Assembly: GCA_016931515.1 (NCBI GenBank)
Contig: JAFGEQ010000001.1
Location: 1 to 13,506, forward strand
Direction: 5' to 3'
DNA from: a candidate division CSSED10-310 bacterium
GTDB lineage: Bacteria; CSSED10-310
DNA: 13,506 nt
Shown: in pieces, positions 1-6,933 of the stretch
Layout: each line of letters begins with the position of its first letter
Numbering within the stretch: position 1 is the stretch's first letter
Translations under genes and position numbers: made by a program
The notes under the pieces: model-generated
Database searches by the model: none
What the model saw: only the letters and a program-made list of their open reading frames with translations
Told to the model about the DNA's origin: nothing

Positions 1-75
1 AATTGTTCTTGGGGCTTTCGGGTACGTGAAAGGCGATGGTTTCGGAGCTTTGAGCGTAAGTGGCAACTGCTCCAT
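1..75 (-). CDS. Small XRE-family HTH regulator, 5' end only (copy A)
   Basis: Read on the minus strand, an ATG at 75-73 opens 25 codons running off the left edge without a stop. The product begins [16 protein letters not shown] and continues with YPKAPRTI. This is the characteristic lead-in (LTLKAPKP, then Y-P, then an I/L-G-x-H-I-R helix) of a family of small HTH_XRE proteins. The HTH itself lies outside the window. The same lead-in occurs in copy B at 6046-6297: 18 of 25 residues match, and about 67 of 84 bases match over 1-84 against 6223-6306. A weak AGGGA lies upstream of the ATG. It is probably a DNA-binding regulator, but whether the rest of the gene is intact cannot be seen. Confidence 0.6.
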   Translation of the reverse strand, partial: MEQLPLTLKAPKPSPFTYPKAPRTI

Positions 76-111
76 GAATCCCTGGGGATGTGTTGCTGTT
101 GCCAGCATGAA

Positions 112-369
112 TCATGTCGTAATACTGAGTTCCCGGGCCAGACCAAGCAGGTAGTCCGGCGGCAGCCTTCCTGAAATCGTGCATATCCATCCATCGCGGA
201 CCCATGTGACCGAGTATGACAATTTCCGGCGTAACAGGCAAAACGAGTTATCCCAGCAGGAGATTTTCAGATCAAAGAGACTTGATTTGGCCCCCAATTC
301 AAGATCGGATGGCTCTGGAATAGTTACAGCGCAAAAAAACTCGTCCGAACTGACAATTGCTTTCTGCAA
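112..369 (-). CDS. Doubtful 85-codon ORF upstream of HTH copy A
   Basis: An open frame of 85 codons ends 36 bp before HTH copy A on the same strand, so the two could be co-transcribed. Its only usable starts are TTG (369) or the adjacent CTG; a stop codon lies four codons further upstream and no good ribosome binding site is visible. The C-terminal third (V-T-W-x-R-D-G-W then I-S-G-R-L-P-P-D-Y-L-L-G-L-A-R-E-L) resembles by eye the closing strand-helix of DUF4367/RseB-like domains, which read roughly W-x-x-x-G-Y-x-Y-x-L-x-G-x-L-x-x-E-E-L-L-x-I-A-E-S-L. That suggests a fragment of a larger exported protein rather than a free-standing gene. There is no signal peptide or membrane segment. The function is unknown, and it may be a remnant. 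Confidence 0.3.
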   Translation of the reverse strand: MQKAIVSSDEFFCAVTIPEPSDLELGAKSSLFDLKISCWDNSFCLLRRKLSYSVTWVRDGWICTISGRLPPDYLLGLARELSITT

Positions 370-515
370 CAGCTGTGAATAGAATCATGGGAAGGGTATT
401 TATGAGATCAGGTTTCTTTATCCATGAGGATCTGAAAGAATCCTTTCACAATAGGATTAAAAAGGTCGGCATCTATTTGTTTGTTGACCTGGATTTATCT
501 CTTAATTACTGGCTC

Positions 516-521
516 AGGAGG
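516..521 (+). promoter_or_regulatory. Ribosome binding site for the 530-1861 gene
   Basis: A perfect AGGAGG lies 8 nt before the ATG at 530 and 11 nt before the second in-frame ATG at 533. The spacing favours the first ATG. Confidence 0.8.
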
Positions 522-529
522 TTTCGGAT

Positions 530-1861
530 ATGATGAATGAAAAGAGGTCAGTTATTGTTTGGTGCGCTGTGATATTGTTTCTCTTCCAGTTAAGTTCGGT
601 AGCTAACTCAAGTGATGTTCTAAATAATGTCGAATTGGAACTTCAGTGGGAGCTTGATCTCCCAGGTCATCCTTGCACGATTGCTTCAAGTCCCAACCTA
701 GCTCTATTTATTGCCGAAAGTAACAATGAAAAAGGTAGCAACTCGATTGTTCTCGTGAATAATATGGGAAAAATAAGTAATACTCTTGAAATTTCAAAAT
801 ATGGCACTTGCTCAGATAAACTAAGCATCTATGACCATCCCGCTTTTTTACAGGCAAAATCAAGGGGAAAACTCGATCAACTCAGTTTAGAAGTTAACGA
901 TGTCATCCAATACTCTCCCGATTGTAAATACCTTGGGATCATCCGCAGCTATTTTGATAACGCTAAGGACTGTTTTAATCGAAAATTCTTGATTTTTAAG
1001 ATCAATCCCGCTGGAGAAATGCTGGAGCTTCGGGTAAAGGACCCAATATGTCCAGAAGTTTTGAATGAACTATCGGGTCAACAGGTTAAAGAGCCTTGGT
1101 CACTTTGCGTTGATTCTTGCCAGATTGCTAACAATGGTAACAGTATGCTCTGGGTATCGAAGGGGAATCAAAGTAATCGAGTGGTTATTTGGGATATTGA
1201 AGGAAAAACTCTTTTCGAAGGAACATGCAGCCCAAGCCATTATCCTTGTTTCGATACCTTCGAGATGAATGACTCCGGAGATTTCGCTTTGTCTTGGGAT
1301 TCTGGAGATTTCGGTAAAGAGGGACATGTGGCAAACTACTATGATCGGAATGGTTCTGAAATCGAAAAGTCAAATTACATAAAAGGGAGTCAGCCAATCG
1401 ATATCACAAAGCTGTCATTCTGGTCATCCTCATTAACAGACAATATTCTTAGTAGATGTTTCTTTGAAGACGAAAACGGTCTCAACGTTGCATATATAAA
1501 GGCAGAGCATACAAGAGGTCAAAGCGTCACTTTATTCAATGTGGCAAAGAGCGATAATATTTGGACATTCAGGAACGACAAGGAAGGCTACGAATTCGGC
1601 AAGTTGAGAACCTCAGCCAATGGTGATTTGATTCTTATAACCAGAGTTAAGTCTTGGAATCAGAATGCTGAGAGCTTCGAGGATTACCAGATTCAGCTTG
1701 AAAACTCACCCGTTGAATGGATTTTTCTGAATAAAAAAGGGGAGGCTTTTAAGACGCTTGGAATTATGGGTTCCCTCGAAATGTCCTTAGATGGGACAAA
1801 ATTACTGAACATTGTAGGAGACAGAACTCTTAAACTTTATAGCCTGAGAACTATCGATTAG
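530..1861 (+). CDS. Exported protein, probable beta-propeller, first gene of operon
   Basis: A 443-residue protein. Residues 1-28 form a signal peptide: MMNEKR, a hydrophobic core (VIVWCAVILFLFQL), then a small-residue cleavage region around VANS/SD. No lipobox and no other membrane segment are visible. The mature part alternates short beta-strands with turns. Recurring phrases such as N-G-N-S-M-L-W-V-S, V-V-I-W-D-I-E-G-K and S-L-D-G-T-K-L-L-N-I-V-G look like WD40/quinoprotein-type propeller blades. I cannot assign a named family, so the propeller call is by appearance only. The start is fixed by a strong AGGAGG. The stop overlaps the ribosome binding site of the next gene (12 nt from stop to the next ATG), so the two are one operon. 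A periplasmic or secreted partner, perhaps a binding or scaffolding protein, for the large downstream surface protein is an inference. Confidence 0.85.
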   Translation: MMNEKRSVIVWCAVILFLFQLSSVANSSDVLNNVELELQWELDLPGHPCTIASSPNLALFIAESNNEKGSNSIVLVNNMGKISNTLEISKYGTCSDKLSIYDHPAFLQAKSRGKLDQLSLEVNDVIQYSPDCKYLGIIRSYFDNAKDCFNRKFLIFKINPAGEMLELRVKDPICPEVLNELSGQQVKEPWSLCVDSCQIANNGNSMLWVSKGNQSNRVVIWDIEGKTLFEGTCSPSHYPCFDTFEMNDSGDFALSWDSGDFGKEGHVANYYDRNGSEIEKSNYIKGSQPIDITKLSFWSSSLTDNILSRCFFEDENGLNVAYIKAEHTRGQSVTLFNVAKSDNIWTFRNDKEGYEFGKLRTSANGDLILITRVKSWNQNAESFEDYQIQLENSPVEWIFLNKKGEAFKTLGIMGSLEMSLDGTKLLNIVGDRTLKLYSLRTID

Positions 1862-1865
1862 GAGG
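1860..1865 (+). promoter_or_regulatory. Ribosome binding site overlapping the upstream stop codon
   Basis: AGGAGG overlaps the TAG stop (1859-1861) of the upstream gene and sits 8 nt before the ATG at 1874. It shows that translation of the large protein starts at 1874. A GTG at 1865, three codons upstream in the same frame, falls on the Shine-Dalgarno sequence itself. Confidence 0.85.
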
Positions 1866-1873
1866 TGCGGGTA

Positions 1874-4800
1874 ATGATCCGACGATTTTGCCTCCTCGTG
1901 TCTGGTTTGTTTTTTCTTATTATTGTTCCAAATGTTGCAGAAAGCGTAGTTTGGCCGATTTCTGAAGAAGATCGGATGGGACTGATGACACTGTACGGCG
2001 ATTACAGGGAATACGATGCCGGCGGTGGATTCCATTCAGGCATTGACATCGTTCAGAACATCCCCAATAACAGCGCTGATTCGTGTATTGTTCCGGTTCA
2101 TTGTGTTAAGAATTCGCAATTCATCTGCTATATGGTGAACAAAAAGTCCGGGAAACTTAACCTTTTAAATATCGAAGGCATTCTTCTCTACGATTATCTA
2201 AATAATGCTTACCATGTCTATAATCACGTCAAGGGAATTAATCCCAAGTACATCATGGAGTTCATGGACTACCCAACAATTTTGGAGGCGCAAACAATTG
2301 GATATGTAGGGGAAGAAAATGGTCCCGCCTATGGTAATTCATCTCCACATATCCATTTTGCTCTATTTGGAGGGAATATTCAGTATTCAGTCGAGATTGA
2401 GGAGAGATTAATAGAGATTTCCGCTGGTCTTGAAATTCCCATTTGGACACTTGCTGGAATACCAACTGGGCAAGGACAGTTATATCCACTCGGAAATCCA
2501 CTCAATTTACTGCCAGATGCTGATTTACATGATACTGATCCACTTATCTTCCTCAACTCTGAGATAAGCGGAACCCAAATAGATATTGTGCCAAATATAA
2601 GCAATGCAGGCGGTACAAAGTTTTATACCAACGGGCTAATTGATAAAAACCATTGCCCCTGGCAAGTCAGGGGCAAGGTCGACCTGATCGCTAGAATTAA
2701 CGATTACATGAATGTGAGAGGATCTTTTGCGCCACACGATGCGAATATTTTTCCCGGAATTTACAGGATAAATTACCAGATATTAGAAATACCCGGTTCC
2801 CTTAAATGGTTGATTGATGACAGCCTTTCAGAAGCTAACTTTAATGGCTTGCTTCCGGGCGGAACAAATCGTGGAGAAAGATATTGGCGTAATGCAGAGA
2901 TTCGACCATGGATCTCCGAAGCAAGATGTTATACCGATTATGACAAGAGGAAATACAATTATGGCTATTGGGTCGTGAGCAACACAAATGGTACTGGAAT
3001 CCATAGAGATGGCTGTTGGGACACGTCTGATCCCGGGATTTCTGAGGGTATCTATACAATCCGGATTACGGCATACGACCACGCCGGAAACTCGTCATTT
3101 ACCGACTTGAACGTTGAGGTCAGGAAAGCGGATATTTACGTAGACATCAACAACAGCCAAGGCATACAAAACGGCACAATTGAACATCCTTACCGCACTC
3201 TTAGCCAGGGAATACAAAATACATCGCCAGGTGAGACGATTTATGTCGCACCGGGAACCTACAATCAAAATGAGACATTCCCGATATATATAAGAAAGGA
3301 CGGAATAACAATTGAGGGCGCTGGATATGAAAGCTCAATAATCGAGGGCAACAACGATAGCTCTGTCTTTGTTATTACAGGATACGATGTGACAATAGCA
3401 GATCTCAGTGTGAGTTGTGCGAGCTACGTTGTGGAACCCAATTTTGGCGCGATAATCGTCGATAATGGGCAGGCATCGATTAAGAATTGCAGAATTGCAG
3501 ATAACGACAGCCCCGGTATTTGTCTTTATTGGTCGTATGTGGAAACATTGATTAGCAATTGTCTCATAGAAAATAACACTTCATGCGGTATCTATTGCGA
3601 TCATGCTCATGACCCTGCAAATATTGTAAACTGTACGATTTCCAACAATGGAATCGCTGGCATCGCTCCGGAATTAGATTCTTTTACCCATATTTCGAAC
3701 TGCAATATCGTGAATCATTCATATGCAGGAGTCAGGGCTACAACAGGCAGTTCCATTTGGCTGTACTTCTGTAATTTCTATAACAATCCCAACCTCTATT
3801 CAGTCGATGGAACCTGCTCGATATCTTCGGGCAACCTTTTTGTATATGCCCCAAGATTTGTATCATCAGGTGACAGGCTGTTCTACCTCAACTCTGATGC
3901 TGATCCCGGTCCTGATAGTCAGTGCATCGATGCAGGTAATGATTTTTATGTCGGAGATCCGGCTGTTTATCAACAAACGACGAGATCCAACAACAGCTTG
4001 CTTCCCTCAGGACAATATGATGCTTATCCTGTTGATATTGGTTTTCACTATTATCCCGTCTGCTATACGCCCACCCCACCACCCACGCCCGTCATCTACA
4101 GCCCGACACCCTGCATAGCTTATACGCAGCCCGGTGCGGGATGGGTTGATTTCGACTACGAATTTTACGAAACAGAAAACATGACCGCGAAAATTGGACT
4201 GACGGACAGTGACCTTAACTCAGATCCTCATTCCTACGAGACAGTTGATGTTACAGTGACGAGTGATAGCGATGCGACCGGGATTACCTTCACTCTCAGG
4301 GAGGAAAGCACAAACGCAAGCCGTTTCACATCAACCTCAAATGGGCAGGATCTCGAATTCACAACGGGGGTAAGTGTCGAAGGCGTATCCATCGAGATCA
4401 GCGACTTCGATGATGTAACCGTCACATATCATGATGATACTTATAGCGTTGATCGCACTGATATCGCAATTTGGTACCAAAATGGTGCGCCAACAAGGAC
4501 GCCGACTCCAACGCCGACCGGAACTTGGAACACCAGCACGCCAACGTCTACATCCACACCTTCTCCGACGCCCACAGGCACTTGGTCAACAAATACCCCG
4601 ATTCCGACGGATACTCCCACTGAAACGCCCGGAGGACCTACGGAGACTCCGTCAGCAACATTCACTGCAACATCGACGCCTGGACCGTGGACGGATACCG
4701 ATGCATGGGGAAACACGGGGACAACCATCACCACTTTCAGCTGGATCGATGCTTCTTCAGGAACTGACCTATACATTACAGAAGACAACGGATATGCGAC

Positions 4801-5923
4801 TGTGAGTCTCCCTTCCTCGTTCGATTTCTACGGCAATTCGTACAACTCGGTGAATGTAAGCGCCAACGGATACATGACGTTTGGAAATTTACCTCAAGAA
4901 TTCGAGAATGATTACATGCCGAGGGAGATAGAACCGAACGATGTCATAGCTCCGTTCTTTGACGACCTCAATCCTGCGGACACCGGTCACGTTTATTACC
5001 TGGACTCCGGGACATACGTCACATTCGAGTGGGACCTTTTCAGGCACTATAGGTCGTGGACTGATTCTTATACTTTCGAGGTCATCCTCTATGATGACGG
5101 TCAAATAAAATTCCAGTATTACATTATGAGCGGAATATATGCTGGTGGAGAAAGCGCGACGATTGGCATCGAGAATTCTACAGGAACAATTGGACTACGA
5201 TACCGTGATAGATTCTTAGCAGGAGAAATCTTTGGTTCTCTGGCGATCCTATTCACACCCCCGTCAGTAACTCCCATCCCGACTCCAACACCAGAAACAC
5301 TTTATCAAAACATGAATGAAACTGCGGAAGAGAACGGAGAAGACTGGAGCTTAACTGGCTTATGGCAAGTTGTTGATACGTCTTCAGGCGATCCATGTGC
5401 GAAGGCGCATGGCGGCACGAAGAGCTTCTGGTACGGGATAGACGAGGTTTGCAATTATGACACAGGCACAGAAAACTCAGGGGTTCTGATATCGCCGCAG
5501 ATAGAGCTTGCAGAGAATATAACTTTTACTTTCTGGAGTTGGGAAGAAGTCGAACCCAACGCATATCTCGACGTGGCGGATAATCGAACAGTTTTCATCA
5601 CAGACGATGACGGATTAACATGGGATCTAGTCCATTTCCATGAGCCAGACACGACTGGATGGGAGCTGCATGTTGTCGATATTGAAGCTTGGGAATACAA
5701 GACAGTTAGAATCAAGTTCGTCTTTAATACAATCAATGACTTAGATAACGATTTCCCCGGTTGGTATGTCGATGACATTGTCATTGAATCTTCAGTTCCA
5801 CCACCGATACCAGCTCTAAGTACACCCGGAGCCTTTGGTTTGCTCATTCTAATGGGCGCGTTAATTTTAAAATTGCGGAATTATGTGAAAAAGAGGCACA
5901 ACAACTTGTTACAGAAAATTTGA
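1874..5923 (+). CDS. Large mosaic surface protein: M23 peptidase, beta-helix, beta-sandwich modules, IPTL-like tail
   Basis: A 1349-residue exported protein. Residues 1-24 are a signal peptide. At about 45-170 is an M23/LytM-like zinc metallopeptidase domain with all expected ligands: H54-x3-D58 (FHSGIDI), H118 (VYNHV) and H159-x-H161 (SPHIHFAL). The family cleaves peptidoglycan cross-bridges or related peptides. At about 380-420 is an Ig/Big-like strand set (GIYTIRITAYDHAGNS), then at about 420-640 a DUF1565-type right-handed parallel beta-helix (PYRTLSQGI, ETIYVAPGTY, repeated N-C-x-I coils). Pro/Thr linkers lie at about 731-748, 871-937 and 1129-1141. They separate beta-rich modules at about 755-868, 945-1128 and 1143-1307; the last resembles an immune-inhibitor-A or MAM-like adhesion module (GWYVDDIVIE). 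The C-terminus has IPALS, a hydrophobic segment (1318-1333) and a Lys/Arg cluster, like IPTL-CTERM sorting tails. It is most likely a surface-anchored wall-active or adhesive protein. The substrate is unknown. Confidence 0.85.
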   Translation: MIRRFCLLVSGLFFLIIVPNVAESVVWPISEEDRMGLMTLYGDYREYDAGGGFHSGIDIVQNIPNNSADSCIVPVHCVKNSQFICYMVNKKSGKLNLLNIEGILLYDYLNNAYHVYNHVKGINPKYIMEFMDYPTILEAQTIGYVGEENGPAYGNSSPHIHFALFGGNIQYSVEIEERLIEISAGLEIPIWTLAGIPTGQGQLYPLGNPLNLLPDADLHDTDPLIFLNSEISGTQIDIVPNISNAGGTKFYTNGLIDKNHCPWQVRGKVDLIARINDYMNVRGSFAPHDANIFPGIYRINYQILEIPGSLKWLIDDSLSEANFNGLLPGGTNRGERYWRNAEIRPWISEARCYTDYDKRKYNYGYWVVSNTNGTGIHRDGCWDTSDPGISEGIYTIRITAYDHAGNSSFTDLNVEVRKADIYVDINNSQGIQNGTIEHPYRTLSQGIQNTSPGETIYVAPGTYNQNETFPIYIRKDGITIEGAGYESSIIEGNNDSSVFVITGYDVTIADLSVSCASYVVEPNFGAIIVDNGQASIKNCRIADNDSPGICLYWSYVETLISNCLIENNTSCGIYCDHAHDPANIVNCTISNNGIAGIAPELDSFTHISNCNIVNHSYAGVRATTGSSIWLYFCNFYNNPNLYSVDGTCSISSGNLFVYAPRFVSSGDRLFYLNSDADPGPDSQCIDAGNDFYVGDPAVYQQTTRSNNSLLPSGQYDAYPVDIGFHYYPVCYTPTPPPTPVIYSPTPCIAYTQPGAGWVDFDYEFYETENMTAKIGLTDSDLNSDPHSYETVDVTVTSDSDATGITFTLREESTNASRFTSTSNGQDLEFTTGVSVEGVSIEISDFDDVTVTYHDDTYSVDRTDIAIWYQNGAPTRTPTPTPTGTWNTSTPTSTSTPSPTPTGTWSTNTPIPTDTPTETPGGPTETPSATFTATSTPGPWTDTDAWGNTGTTITTFSWIDASSGTDLYITEDNGYATVSLPSSFDFYGNSYNSVNVSANGYMTFGNLPQEFENDYMPREIEPNDVIAPFFDDLNPADTGHVYYLDSGTYVTFEWDLFRHYRSWTDSYTFEVILYDDGQIKFQYYIMSGIYAGGESATIGIENSTGTIGLRYRDRFLAGEIFGSLAILFTPPSVTPIPTPTPETLYQNMNETAEENGEDWSLTGLWQVVDTSSGDPCAKAHGGTKSFWYGIDEVCNYDTGTENSGVLISPQIELAENITFTFWSWEEVEPNAYLDVADNRTVFITDDDGLTWDLVHFHEPDTTGWELHVVDIEAWEYKTVRIKFVFNTINDLDNDFPGWYVDDIVIESSVPPPIPALSTPGAFGLLILMGALILKLRNYVKKRHNNLLQKI
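4484..4684 (+). repeat. Thr/Pro-rich low-complexity linker inside the surface protein
   Basis: About 67 codons rich in ACN and CCN encode TPTPTPTG, STPSPTPTG and TDTPTETPG-type runs. They form a flexible, probably extended linker between two beta-rich modules. The degenerate repetition is protein-level low complexity, not a DNA repeat array. A similar linker occurs in the dehydrogenase at 9614-9694. Confidence 0.85.
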
Positions 5924-6045
5924 ATGGAGCTTCATCTGACAAATAATCTTATTTGAAATCAAGCAACACAAACTTGTTTCAGTCCAAACGGCACTTCTCA
6001 GCTTAATCATCACTTGGACGCCAAGAAAAAGCCACACCGGGAAAG

Positions 6046-6297
6046 CTACGAATCAAAAGGGTCGTATCCAATAAACTCGACAATTTTTGGAATCAGTCTG
6101 TCCTGGGGAAGTGAATGAGACATCTCCCAGTGATGGATGGTGAATTCGTCAACCCCGATTGTTTTCGCAATATCTCTCTGGAATAGGTTCAAGTCCATCC
6201 GTCTCCTGCGGATATGGTCGCCAATCGATTTTGGAGTTTCCGGGTACGAGAAAGGTAATGGTTTCGGGGCTTTGAGGGTAAGTGGTAACTGTTCAAC
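6046..6297 (-). pseudogene. XRE-family HTH fragment without a start codon (copy B)
   Basis: Read on the minus strand, 83 codons end at a TAG (6048-6046). The lead-in [19 protein letters not shown] is followed by an HTH_XRE domain (residues about 23-70): [20 protein letters not shown], then [20 protein letters not shown], then the linker IPKIVEFIGYDPF. This is the N-terminal half of a small HTH family whose members often have a second HTH after that linker. The codon aligned with copy A's ATG is GTT. An in-frame TAA lies 8 codons further upstream, and no ATG, GTG or TTG occurs before the ATG at residue 35, inside the HTH. The gene therefore seems to have lost its start and perhaps its second half. 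Its 5' end abuts a ComM fragment on the opposite strand. A sequencing error at the start codon is the main alternative. Confidence 0.65.
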
Positions 6298-6306
6298 GCA
6301 ACCCTG
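6223..6306. repeat. Diverged duplicate of the first 84 bp of the window
   Basis: Gap-free alignment of 1-84 with 6223-6306 gives about 67 of 84 identical bases by hand count. It covers the 5' coding part of HTH copies A and B and 9 bp upstream of their start position. Similarity stops exactly where the ComM fragment begins at 6302-6306. Confidence 0.75.
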
Positions 6307-6453
6307 TCCCTGCGGGTATTATTCGCATCCGGAGAAGGCGTGTGTGTGCCGGCCGGAGCACATCACGCGGTATTTGAGCCGCATTTCCAGACCGCTGCTG
6401 GACAGGATCGATCTGCACATCGAGGTCGGTGCCGTGAATTTCAAGGAGTTGCA
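6302..6453 (+). pseudogene. Fragment of a YifB/ComM-type Mg-chelatase-like AAA protein
   Basis: About 50 codons encode a segment diagnostic of the YifB/ComM family: [16 protein letters not shown], then [20 protein letters not shown], then [14 protein letters not shown]. In intact proteins of about 500 residues this lies after the Walker B region, with the Cys-rich C-P-C-G...C-x-C turn followed by the R-Y-x-x-R-I-S-G-P-L-L-D-R-I-D sensor region. Here the sequence upstream of PCPCG is the reversed 5' end of HTH copy B, and similarity ends after KELQ, so the Walker A/B part and the C-terminus are missing. In this family the conserved Gly of R-I-S-G-P is usual; here it is Arg. It is a displaced, non-functional fragment. 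The surrounding 217-codon open frame (6137-6790) is a chance fusion, not a gene. Confidence 0.7.
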
Positions 6454-6567
6454 GGTTAAATGTGCCCGATGCGGACGGGATGATGAAAAGCGACCAAGGA
6501 CTGCAGAGGGTTATCTTTTATATGATATGTCGAAATCCCGGTTTGTAATCGACAAATCATGTAATCG

Positions 6568-6584
6568 TGTCGATCGGATCGACA
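6568..6584. promoter_or_regulatory. Perfect 17-bp palindrome, possible operator
   Basis: TGTCGATCGGATCGACA has two perfect 8-bp arms around one central base. It lies in the spacer between the ComM fragment and the Fic remnant. The size and symmetry fit a dimeric repressor site, but no intact gene starts directly next to it, and there is no U-tract to make it a terminator. Confidence 0.35.
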
Positions 6585-6618
6585 GGTTCAGAAATGAATT
6601 CCGGATTCTATTGCTGAA

Positions 6619-6930
6619 TCAGGTCTTTCCTTCCTTGAGTAAATCGAGAAGCGGCGGGTTGATAAACAGCCGCTCTCGACCGACCGTTTCACTGATCTGG
6701 ACGCCGGCATCTTCAAGTGCCTGGAGGTATGCGGCAGCCGTCTGGCGTTTCGCGATGCCGGCCTCAACCAGGAAGGCGATCTTGCGATAGGGTTGACGGA
6801 AAAGTAGCTCAACGAGCTCCTTGGAGTAAATCTGCGGAAGATCACGTCGTACATGATGGATCGTTTTATCCATAAGGTTTCGAATTCCGAGAATTAACTC
6901 CGTGGTCCACCGGGCCGTTACCTCAACTCC
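6619..6930 (-). pseudogene. C-terminal remnant of a Fic-family protein
   Basis: An open frame of about 103 codons on the minus strand encodes GVEVTARWTTELILGIRNLM, then DKTIHHVRRDLPQIYSKELV, then [37 protein letters not shown] and [16 protein letters not shown]. This matches the C-terminal end of Fic-domain AMP-transferases of the SoFic type: the last helix of the Fic fold plus the C-terminal winged-helix domain. The catalytic HPFxxGNGR loop and everything before it are absent. The remnant begins within about 3 nt of the vapC stop and in the same frame, so the vapC end has replaced the Fic N-terminus. The only ATG is at 6873 (84 codons), where a free winged-helix peptide could start, but no strong ribosome binding site precedes it. 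I treat it as a relic. Confidence 0.7.
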
Positions 6931-6933
6931 TGT

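Noticed and set aside
439-458. AATCCT-N8-AGGATT inverted repeat upstream of the operon
   Set aside because: Six-base arms with an 8-base loop are common by chance and match no known operator.
484-512. TTGACC with a candidate -10 as the promoter of the surface-protein operon
   Set aside because: At 16-18 bp spacing the -10 hexamers are poor (for example TACTGG) and lie almost on the ribosome binding site.
4484-4684. Periodic ACN/CCN-rich DNA that could be taken for a tandem repeat or CRISPR-like array
   Set aside because: The units are degenerate, the frame is open throughout and it encodes a Thr/Pro linker. There are no constant repeats with unique spacers.
5940-5955. CAAATA-ATCT-TATTTG after the large surface-protein gene as a terminator
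   Set aside because: The 6-bp stem is almost entirely A/T and no U-tract follows, so it is too weak to call.
6137-6790. A 217-codon open frame on the plus strand around the ComM fragment
   Set aside because: Only about 50 codons in the middle resemble a known protein. The left part is antisense to HTH copy B and the right part is antisense to the Fic remnant, so it is a chance fusion.
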